This document shows, in pieces, positions 9,126-16,163 of a stretch of 64,000 nucleotides of DNA. A model generated the notes under the pieces. It was not told where the DNA came from and did not search any database. It saw nothing but the letters and a program-made list of their open reading frames with translations. Within the stretch, counting starts at the first letter, position 1, and each line of letters begins with the position of its first letter. A program made the translations under genes and the position numbers. Origin of the DNA: Hymenobacter sp. J193 (GTDB taxonomy: Bacteria > Bacteroidota > Bacteroidia > Cytophagales > Hymenobacteraceae); the NCBI RefSeq assembly GCF_024700075.1, contig NZ_JAJONE010000001.1, positions 3,066,001 to 3,130,000 on the forward strand, read 5' to 3'.

Positions 9126-10847
9126 CTAAAGCTTCGGCTGCTCCACAAACCCCGCTACCTCGTAGCCCGGCGACAAGCTCGACAGGCCCAAATTGGTAAA
9201 CCGCTTCGACACGGCTATGGGGTTGCGCATGAAGTACAGCACCCGCAATGGCCGCTCCCGCTGCAGCACGCGTTGGAACTGGCGCAGGAGCTTGCGCTTG
9301 CTGAGTGTGTCCTCGGCCGCCGCCAGTTGTTCGAGCAGCCGGTCGGATGCCGGGGAGCCGAAACCGGTGTAGTTGCCGCCAGCCGTGCCAGTGCTGGCCG
9401 AATGCAGCAGGGGAATAAAGTTATGCGCAAACGGGTTGCCTACCACAGAGCGCAGGTACACGTCAAATTCACCGGCTTGCAGCTGCTGCGTGAGCTGGGC
9501 GCTTTCTGCTGGCCGCAACTGAACCGCAATACCCAGGCGTGCGGCGGCTGTACGGACCTGCAGCGCAATAAATTCGTAGGCGGCATTGCCGGCCCGGTAA
9601 GCAATAGTGAAGCCCAACGCCATAGGCTTGCCGTCGGGGCCTGCCTGCCACCAGGACCCATCGGGGCGGCGGCGCCAGCCAGCCTGCTGCAGGTAGGCTA
9701 TAGCGGCCGCTGGGTTGAAGGTGTCTGCTGGCAGGCTGTCGTTGTAAAAACTGGGTTGTTGCGGGCTGATCATGCTCACGCTGGCATACCCTTGCTGATG
9801 CAGCGCGCCATTTAAAATACCCTCTACATCAAACAAGCTGCTGATGGCCTGCCGGGTGAGAGCCTGCCGCAAAACCGGCCGCCGCGTGTTGAAGCCGGCC
9901 GTTACCATCTCATAGGAGTCGGGCGTGTACAAGCCCAGGCGCAAGGTATCGGCGGCTGACTGGCGGAGGCGGGCAAAATCGGCCGGCGGAATTCCGGCGT
10001 ACACGTCTATCTCCTGGCGGCGCAAAGCCAGCAAGGCGGCGGTTTGGTCGGGTATTATCTGAAAGCGAATCTGTTCGGGGTGGGCAGTGAGTTGGGGCAC
10101 CGTGGCCTGTAGGGCGTCTCCCCACCACGGGCGCTTGCGTTGCAAGGTCAGCTGCTGGCCGGTTTGCCAGGTTTTCAGCTGATAAGGGCCGCTGCCATAC
10201 CGGCCGGGCGAGCGTTCGAGGCCGGCCGTGGCCAGCCGCTGAATGACAGCCGCCACGGCCGGCCGCGCGGCTGCCACGGAATCGATGTCAGTCAGCGGAA
10301 GCAGGCGCAGCGTGTGGGCAGAATCAAGCAGGTGCTCGGGAAGAATGGCAAAATCCCCGGACAGCATCCGATAGTCCGGGGCATATGGGGCGCACACCAG
10401 CGTAAAGCGACGCGGGTCTGTTGCTGAAATCGTAATGTCCCGAATAAAGCCGTACTGGGCCTGCATCCGCTCGTTGGGCAAGCCGGGGCAGCGCATAGCG
10501 CGCAGGCTGAATGCTACATCGGCCGCCAGTATAGGCTGCCCGTCGTCCCAGGTAGCCTGGGGGCGGATGCGGTAGGAGAAAAAGGAAGCCGACCCGGTGC
10601 GCCGCACCGCGGGCAACGAATCGGCTAACAAAGGAACGAGTTGCTGCCGGGGAGCATCAACGGCTAGCAAACTCTGGTACGTGAGGTTGATGGCCTGAAC
10701 GGCCACAGCATTGGCCAGCATGTGCGGATGCAACGACTCCGGGTCACGGGGCCAGCGGATACGCACCTGGGCCGCAGGAGGAGGAGTCGGCTTACAGGCA
10801 CCAAGCAGTAAAACCAGCAACGCCGAGCGGAACCACAATCCAAGCAT
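9126..10847 (-). CDS. ABC transporter substrate-binding lipoprotein, SBP_bac_5 (OppA/DppA) family
   Basis: 573 aa. Signal peptide with lipobox LLGAC (Cys18) makes it a lipoprotein, probably in the periplasm. The family 5 fold is recognisable from IRWPRDPESLHPHM at the N-terminus, TWDDGQPILAADVAFSLRAM, and the C-terminal lobe around FDVYLRSVVGNPF. Family members bind oligopeptides, dipeptides or nickel. It is the first gene of the importer operon. A short peptide gene ends only 75 nt upstream on the same strand, with no terminator between them, although a possible separate promoter (TATCTTGC, 10879-10886) lies in that gap. Confidence 0.9.
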   Translation of the reverse strand: MLGLWFRSALLVLLLGACKPTPPPAAQVRIRWPRDPESLHPHMLANAVAVQAINLTYQSLLAVDAPRQQLVPLLADSLPAVRRTGSASFFSYRIRPQATWDDGQPILAADVAFSLRAMRCPGLPNERMQAQYGFIRDITISATDPRRFTLVCAPYAPDYRMLSGDFAILPEHLLDSAHTLRLLPLTDIDSVAAARPAVAAVIQRLATAGLERSPGRYGSGPYQLKTWQTGQQLTLQRKRPWWGDALQATVPQLTAHPEQIRFQIIPDQTAALLALRRQEIDVYAGIPPADFARLRQSAADTLRLGLYTPDSYEMVTAGFNTRRPVLRQALTRQAISSLFDVEGILNGALHQQGYASVSMISPQQPSFYNDSLPADTFNPAAAIAYLQQAGWRRRPDGSWWQAGPDGKPMALGFTIAYRAGNAAYEFIALQVRTAAARLGIAVQLRPAESAQLTQQLQAGEFDVYLRSVVGNPFAHNFIPLLHSASTGTAGGNYTGFGSPASDRLLEQLAAAEDTLSKRKLLRQFQRVLQRERPLRVLYFMRNPIAVSKRFTNLGLSSLSPGYEVAGFVEQPKL

Positions 10848-10878
10848 GAAGGTAGGGCCGGATGTAGCCGGCTGCCTG

Positions 10879-10909
10879 GCAAGATACCCAAGTTTTGGAA
10901 TGGCCCGAA
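10879..10909 (-). promoter_or_regulatory. Possible promoter of the importer operon
   Basis: On the minus strand TTCG, 19 nt, TATCTTGC resembles the Bacteroidota -33/-7 pair. It would start a transcript just before the binding-protein gene. Confidence 0.35.
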
Positions 10910-10922
10910 CGAAAGGCGGGTT

Positions 10923-11120
10923 TTAGGGCTTGCTCACCTGGCCTTCGCCCCAGCTACCGCCACCGGTGGCGGCTGGAGGAGTGGTGGAGGTTGCCTGGCC
11001 TTCACCCCAGCTGCCGCCGCCCGTCTCAAGGGTATTTATGGGCTTGGGGGCAACCGTACCATTAGGCTTATTCAGGAAAGTGGCCAACTGCAGAAGGACG
11101 AGTGCAATAAGTTCTAACAT
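10923..11120 (-). CDS. Small protein with two TGGGSWGEGQ repeats (candidate signal peptide)
   Basis: 65 codons: a hydrophobic N-terminal helix (MLELIALVLLQLATFL), a spacer, then TGGGSWGEGQ twice, separated by ATSTTPPAA, and a short tail VSKP. The two repeat copies differ at four nucleotide positions, all silent third bases, which is direct evidence that the frame is translated and selected. The N-terminus has no basic residue before the hydrophobic stretch, so it is not a classical signal peptide. It lies 75 nt upstream of the importer operon and is divergent from the helical-repeat protein. I do not recognise the family. A role as a precursor of an exported peptide is inference from context. 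Confidence 0.65.
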   Translation of the reverse strand: MLELIALVLLQLATFLNKPNGTVAPKPINTLETGGGSWGEGQATSTTPPAATGGGSWGEGQVSKP

Positions 11121-11471
11121 GACACGCTTACTGTAGTGAGGTGAAGAGAAATGAAGATTTGTTTCGAATTTCCCCTGAAATTTGACCGAAGTAAAGGAAG
11201 GTATGGCTGTAAATGGGACTATAACTATGATTTAACTTAATTGCACTTTGCCTTATTTGAGTTATTGGCTTAGGCCTTTTTTAATTACAGAAGTTAGTAA
11301 ATAACATGGACGTATGCTAAAATATAGCTAATCTTGTGACACGATGTTGGCGCTTGGTGGCCGGAGTTAACACAATAAATATTGTGTTTCTCTCAGAGAG
11401 TAAGAAGTAAGTGCCTGGTGAAACCTGCCTGGCATCACGGTTGGCTTGAATCACTTACTAAGGGAAATTAG
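11121..11471. promoter_or_regulatory. AT-rich divergent control region with palindromes
   Basis: 351 bp without a gene, far lower in GC than its surroundings. It separates the peptide gene from the divergent regulator-like gene. ACACAATA-AA-TATTGTGT (11370-11387) is a perfect inverted repeat, followed at once by CTCTC-A-GAGAG (11390-11400). TAATCTTG at 11329-11336 may be a -7 box for the rightward gene. The dyads are plausible binding sites for a regulator. Confidence 0.5.
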
Positions 11472-12971
11472 ATGAAGGAATTGGCGTCTATTGCCCGAAT
11501 TGTGACTAATAGACGGCAGAAAGTGATGCCGTTATTAGACTTTACTCAGAAGCCCAGCCAGAGTAAGGAGTTGCAGCTGCTGCACCTGCTGCAGACGCGC
11601 GACAACGTGACAATGCTGCAAGCCGTTCGGGAGCTGTATGGTAGCGGCAGTGCCGTGAACCAGACGGCCCTACGCAAGCTCAAGTCCCGGGTGCAGCACA
11701 AGCTGTTCAGTAACCTGTTTTTTCTGGATTATACAGATGCCCGCCACCCGGTATACCGGCGCTACGAGCAGGAATGCCTGGATCTGCTATACCAGGCCGG
11801 GGTATTGCTGCGGGAGGGCGAGTACGTGGTATCCGAAAAGCTGTACCGGCGGTGTCAGCGGCTGGCCGCCGAGGGCGAGTTCAACCAGCACGAAGTGACC
11901 AGCCTGCTGGGACTGCGGCAGATTTATGCCGAGCAGCGCCAGGCAGGCAAATACCGGCACGCAGTAAAGCAGCTGGTAGCGGCCGAGCGGCTGCTGCAGC
12001 TAGAGCAAAAGGCCAGCGAAATTTTCTGGGAGGCCAAAATGATGCTCTCCGATAAAGTGCGCATCCGGCAGCAGCTGCTTGCAAAACTGCCGGAGTTTGT
12101 GCGCCAGATGGAGGCGCTGTACGACCAGGCGCCCGTGTTCCGGGTCTACGACCACCTCTACAAGCTGCGCCTGATGCAGCAGGAGTTGAGCGGAGACTAC
12201 GAAGGTATTATTCAAACGACCAGCGAGTCGGAAAAGCTGTGGGAGGCCGGCAAGCTGAATGCCAAGCGCTTTGACCGGCGCTACAACATGTTTTACAGCG
12301 TTTTTGCTCACCTGCAGGCCCGACGCCTGCAGGCCGGCCTGGAGCTGGCGGCGCAGTATCTGAGCGCCTTTCACCGCTCGTCCGGCAACTGGTTTGTGTT
12401 CATGGAGCACTACCTCCTGCTGGCCATGCACGCAAGCGAATACGGCAAGGCCACCGAGCTGCTGAAAATGGCCTTCGACAACCCGTTTTTCAGCAAGCTG
12501 CGCACGGCGGCTCAGCAGCGGTGGGAGCTGTACCGGGCCTATCTGTACTTTGTAGCGCCCGAAAACCTGCCGGTGCGCAACCTGCACTTTGCCCAGCTGA
12601 TGCATGTGCTGCCCGAGTACAGCCGCGACAAGCAGGGCCTGAACGTGGCCATCCTCATCCTGCAGTTTCTGTATTACCTCAAGCAGCGCAACCTGGAAGA
12701 GGTGCTTTCGCGCCTGGAGGGCCTGCGCAAGTACGCCGGCACCCACCTGCGGGAGGCCGCTGCCCTGCGCGGGCGGTTATTCTTCCGACTGCTGCAGCTC
12801 ACCGTCACCGAGAACTTTGATGAGGCTCTGTGCCGCCGCAAGGGGCAGCCCCTGCTGGCCAAACTGGCGCAGACACCCATGCCCGGCGAGGCCTTTGCGG
12901 GCATCGAAATCATTCCGTACGAAAACCTGTGGCAGCTCACCCTGCACCTGATGCAGCAAGTAGAGCAGTAA
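11472..12971 (+). CDS. Helical-repeat (TPR-like) protein with a possible N-terminal DNA-binding segment
   Basis: 499 aa, no signal peptide or membrane segment, so cytoplasmic. Residues about 30-85 (LLHLLQTRDNVTMLQAVREL and TALRKLKSRVQHKL) look like a compact helical or winged-helix unit. From about 95 to 480 the chain is all helical with TPR-like spacing of A/L/Y residues (EGEYVVSEKLYRRCQRLAAE and similar). I know no function for this family. The form, a small N-terminal domain plus a TPR array, recalls peptide-sensing regulators of the RRNPP group, but sequence similarity is not claimed. A second ATG at 11526 is a possible alternative start. Confidence 0.75.
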   Translation: MKELASIARIVTNRRQKVMPLLDFTQKPSQSKELQLLHLLQTRDNVTMLQAVRELYGSGSAVNQTALRKLKSRVQHKLFSNLFFLDYTDARHPVYRRYEQECLDLLYQAGVLLREGEYVVSEKLYRRCQRLAAEGEFNQHEVTSLLGLRQIYAEQRQAGKYRHAVKQLVAAERLLQLEQKASEIFWEAKMMLSDKVRIRQQLLAKLPEFVRQMEALYDQAPVFRVYDHLYKLRLMQQELSGDYEGIIQTTSESEKLWEAGKLNAKRFDRRYNMFYSVFAHLQARRLQAGLELAAQYLSAFHRSSGNWFVFMEHYLLLAMHASEYGKATELLKMAFDNPFFSKLRTAAQQRWELYRAYLYFVAPENLPVRNLHFAQLMHVLPEYSRDKQGLNVAILILQFLYYLKQRNLEEVLSRLEGLRKYAGTHLREAAALRGRLFFRLLQLTVTENFDEALCRRKGQPLLAKLAQTPMPGEAFAGIEIIPYENLWQLTLHLMQQVEQ

Positions 12972-13019
12972 GTACCGGTATACCGTTCGGCAAGCCGAAG
13001 CTAAGCAAGGCGCCGCCGG

Positions 13020-13736
13020 TCAGAACTTGTTGAGGCGCTGCGTGACGTCGCGCATGTACGTCTGACCGATGGGAATCAGCTTATGGTCGATGTTGATGGC
13101 GTTGTCTTCAATGGCCTGAATCCACTTCATGCCCACGATAAAGGAGCGGTGCACGCGCACGAACAGCGCCGGCGGAAACTTCTCTTCAACGGCCCGCATG
13201 GTGCTGTACACGATGAGCTTGCTCTGGCCCGTAACGATGTGCACGTAGTCGCCCAGGGCCTCCACGTAGCGCACTTCGTCGAAGAGCACCTTCACCAGCT
13301 TGTTGTCTACCTTCACGAAGGTGAACTCGCTTGAGTCGGCGGCACCCGGTTCCGGGGCGTTGTTGGTAAACTGGTCGAGGGCTTTCTGAGCGGCTTTCAG
13401 GAAGCGGGCGTAGCTGATGGGCTTCACCAGATAGTCGACCACCGAAAACTCAAACGCCTCTACCGCATACTCCTTGCTGGACGTGATAAGCACTACGAGG
13501 GGCGGGCTGGGCAGGGCCCGCAGCAGCTCGATACCCGACATCAACGGCATTTCCACGTCCAGAAACAGCACATCCACGGGAGAGGTGCGCAGGAACTCAG
13601 CGGCCTCCACCGAACTGTTATAGTGCCCCACAGCCTGCAGAAACGGCGTATTGACAATGCAATTCTCGACAATCTGCACCGCCAGCGGGTCATCATCAAC
13701 GATAAGGCAGCGGAGAGGAGCAGCGGGTACGGGCAT
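13020..13736 (-). CDS. LytTR-type response regulator
   Basis: 238 aa. An N-terminal receiver domain carries the acidic pocket DDD at 14-16, the phospho-accepting Asp60 in LFLDVEMP and the conserved Lys in VDYLVKP near 109. The C-terminal LytTR DNA-binding domain (about 135-235) includes VRVHRSFIVGMKWI. The start MPVPAAPLRCLIVDD at 13736 places the receiver fold at the N-terminus. The gene follows the hybrid sensor gene on the same strand after 62 nt and probably forms a two-component unit with it. It is convergent with the helical-repeat protein gene. Confidence 0.92.
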   Translation of the reverse strand: MPVPAAPLRCLIVDDDPLAVQIVENCIVNTPFLQAVGHYNSSVEAAEFLRTSPVDVLFLDVEMPLMSGIELLRALPSPPLVVLITSSKEYAVEAFEFSVVDYLVKPISYARFLKAAQKALDQFTNNAPEPGAADSSEFTFVKVDNKLVKVLFDEVRYVEALGDYVHIVTGQSKLIVYSTMRAVEEKFPPALFVRVHRSFIVGMKWIQAIEDNAINIDHKLIPIGQTYMRDVTQRLNKF

Positions 13737-13798
13737 AAAGCAGGAAAGGAGATTGGGAGAGTGGCCACAAGGTACGCGGCTCAAACGAATTACAGGAG

Positions 13799-15154
13799 TC
13801 AGACTGAGGCCGCCAGTTCGTCGTGGCGGGCCTGAACAAGCGGTAGCACCTGCCGAAACTGTTGCTCGATAAGCTCAACTGTGCGCACGGCCTCCGGGTT
13901 ATCGGCTTTGGCCGAAATTTCCAGCTGCTCCAGGTTACGCGTGAGGCTATGCAGGCCGAAATAGGCCACCTGGCCTTTCAGTTTGTGGGCTTCGCGGGCC
14001 AGTTGCGGCAGGTCGGAACTCTGGGAGGCCGCCAGCAGCGCCGCCACCTGCCGGGGCGCCTCCCGGAGAAACGTTTCCAGCACCCGCACCATAAAGGTGG
14101 TATTGGTGCCCGCCAGCTCTTCCAGGATACTCCAGTCGGGGCGTAGCTCGGTTTCAGGCGGCCCGGCAGGGGATAAGGCGGCGTGCTCCGGCGGCCCGGC
14201 CGCAGTGGCCCGGTCGGTGCAGCGAGCCAGCGCGGCGTGGAGCGCAGCCGGCTCGAAGGGCTTGGGCAGGGCGTCGTTCATGCCAGCAGCCAGGGCCAAA
14301 GCGCGGTCCTCGGGCAAAATAGCTGCCGTAAGGCCGAGGATGGGCAGCTGTCGAGCATCCGGGAAGTGACGACGCAGCTCCCGGGTAGCCTCATAGCCAT
14401 CCATTTCGGGCATGTTCACGTCCATCAGCACCACATTGAAGGGCTGGTGCAGGGCTGCCTCCACGGCTAGGCGGCCGTTGGCCGTCACCGTCACCTCCAC
14501 ATTCCAGGCTTCGAGGGTTCGGCGGGCTACCAGTTGGTTGAGGCCGTTGTCTTCGGCTACCAGTACCCGCAGAGGCGGCTCAAATGGCTGCAATATCGTG
14601 GGCAGGTGAAACGGCGTGGCCGTCGGATCCGGCTGGCCGGCATCAGCTCGGGAGCCGTCGAGCAGGTCGTTGAACAGCGTGAGCAACGTATGAGAAGCTC
14701 CCTGTAGCGCGGTAAGGTCCTGCAGCTGCCCGGGCGTCAGCGGGCTTTGCCGCAGCAGGTGAGAGAGGCCCATCACGGCGTTCAGCGGCGTGCGAACTTC
14801 GTGGCTCATATCGGCCAGAAACCGGGTCTTGGCCCTCTGGGAAGCTTCTGCCGAAGCGTGTGCTTCGGCCAGTTCGATAGCGCGCTGCAGCAGCGTTTGT
14901 TTCAGCTGCTGCTCGCGCCGCCGCGCCGCCCGCAGCAGACCGTAGCCAACCACCATTAAACTCAGAATCAGCAGCGCCCCAACCCAGACAGTAGGCCAAA
15001 AAGCAGCGGGAAGGTGCAAAACCAAGGGCGTATGAGCGAAAAATGACGCCGCCAGATGCCTGCTGCCGGCCGGCGGCAACAGGTACTGCTGGGCGGGGCC
15101 AATCAAGCGGGCACTCCATTCGGTTAGCAAAAGCCCCATACAGCGCATAGACAT
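13799..15154 (-). CDS. Hybrid sensor protein: HisKA-receiver-Hpt, without ATPase domain
   Basis: About 451 aa. One membrane helix lies near residues 54-75, then a coiled coil and a dimerisation/phospho-acceptor domain with His118 (MSHEVRTPLNAVMG). Where the HATPase_c domain should follow, the sequence runs directly (about 175-195) into a receiver domain with Asp245 (VLMDVNMPEMDG), and then an Hpt domain with His390 (AHKLKGQVAYFG). N, G1, F and G2 boxes are all absent. The protein therefore cannot bind ATP for autophosphorylation and may act as a phosphorelay adaptor. The start is uncertain; ATG codons at 15154 and 15148 are both possible. Confidence 0.85.
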   Translation of the reverse strand: MSMRCMGLLLTEWSARLIGPAQQYLLPPAGSRHLAASFFAHTPLVLHLPAAFWPTVWVGALLILSLMVVGYGLLRAARRREQQLKQTLLQRAIELAEAHASAEASQRAKTRFLADMSHEVRTPLNAVMGLSHLLRQSPLTPGQLQDLTALQGASHTLLTLFNDLLDGSRADAGQPDPTATPFHLPTILQPFEPPLRVLVAEDNGLNQLVARRTLEAWNVEVTVTANGRLAVEAALHQPFNVVLMDVNMPEMDGYEATRELRRHFPDARQLPILGLTAAILPEDRALALAAGMNDALPKPFEPAALHAALARCTDRATAAGPPEHAALSPAGPPETELRPDWSILEELAGTNTTFMVRVLETFLREAPRQVAALLAASQSSDLPQLAREAHKLKGQVAYFGLHSLTRNLEQLEISAKADNPEAVRTVELIEQQFRQVLPLVQARHDELAASV

Positions 15155-15355
15155 ACAATTCAGGCGGGAAAAGCCGGAAGCCTGGCCCCAAGGCAAACAG
15201 TTCCGGCAGGAAGGAAGCCTACAGCTGAATTTCTGGTTGGGTTGCCGCAGCCATCCAAGCTTGGCCGGAGCAAGGGCTGGCAGCCTCCGGGGCTAAGATA
15301 AAGCGGAATGCCGCAGAAACCTTGAGGGCAGGCGCGGGCTTTGGCCGGCAAAAGG

Positions 15356-15386
15356 TTGGCTAAACGCGCCGAGACGCGTACCTTGC
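15356..15386 (+). promoter_or_regulatory. Promoter of the DinB-family gene
   Basis: TTG at 15356-15358, 20 nt, then TACCTTGC at 15379-15386. This fits the Bacteroidota -33/-7 arrangement and lies about 29 nt before the ATG. Confidence 0.6.
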
Positions 15387-15414
15387 CTCGCTGCCACTGC
15401 TATCCTTCTGTCGT

Positions 15415-16026
15415 ATGTCTGCCTCGCCCACCCGCACTACCGAATTTCTCGACCAGCTGGAAAAAAGCATCCGCCGCGCCCAGGAAGTAAATAACGCGCG
15501 TTTTCGCCAACTCGACATCCAGGAGCTGAACCGCCGCCCGCACCCCGGGAAGTGGAGCGTGGGACAGTGCCTGGAGCACCTCAACATTATGGGCGGCCAC
15601 TACCTGCCCGATATGATGCGGCGCGTGCGCCTGGCCCGCCAGCGCGGCAGCCGCCCCGCCGAGCAGGTAAAACACGGCTACTTCGGCAGCAAGCTGGTGG
15701 AGGCTATGCGTACGCCCGCCAGCGAAAAGCCCCTGCAAACCCCGCAGCAGTTCGCGCCCAGCGGCTCCCGACTGCCGCGCACCGTGGTAGAGGTGTTTGG
15801 CCGGCAGCTTGATGAGCTGCTGCGTATTATTGCCGTGGCCCGCGAAATCAACGCCAACCGGGTGCGCATCCCCAACCCCGTGTTTCCACTGCTGCGCATC
15901 CGCCTCACCGACCAGCTGGAGGCGCTGGTGCTGCACCTGGACCGCCACCTGCTGCAGGCCGAGCAGGTGCTGAACACCAAGCCTGCCGCCGGCTCGGCCC
16001 GGCCCGCCACCTTCGAAACCGAATAA
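15415..16026 (+). CDS. DinB-family (DinB_2-like) putative metal-dependent protein
   Basis: 203 aa. It shows the four-helix-bundle pattern of the DinB/YfiT superfamily: PGKWSVGQCLEHLNIMGGHY carries the first histidine ligand, and DQLEALVLHLDRHLLQAEQV near the C-terminus carries further histidines. Related proteins are thiol-dependent transferases or have no known reaction, so the substrate is unknown here. The gene stands alone, with its own promoter upstream and a strong terminator that starts within its stop codon. Confidence 0.8.
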   Translation: MSASPTRTTEFLDQLEKSIRRAQEVNNARFRQLDIQELNRRPHPGKWSVGQCLEHLNIMGGHYLPDMMRRVRLARQRGSRPAEQVKHGYFGSKLVEAMRTPASEKPLQTPQQFAPSGSRLPRTVVEVFGRQLDELLRIIAVAREINANRVRIPNPVFPLLRIRLTDQLEALVLHLDRHLLQAEQVLNTKPAAGSARPATFETE

Positions 16027-16070
16027 CGAAAACGCCCGCTTCTGTTACTCCGGAAGCGGGCGTTTTCGTT
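16025..16070. terminator. Strong terminator after the DinB-family gene
   Basis: A perfect 18-bp stem (AACGAAAACGCCCGCTTC and its complement) with a 10-nt loop. The left arm includes the last two bases of the TAA stop codon. Confidence 0.9.
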
Positions 16071-16163
16071 GGGCGGAGCATAACGGTTGAGGTTATTTCC
16101 GCACATTTTTCGGCTGCGTGTGTGCTTTTGGCCGGATCCGTGCATCTATGTCTGTACTCACCC

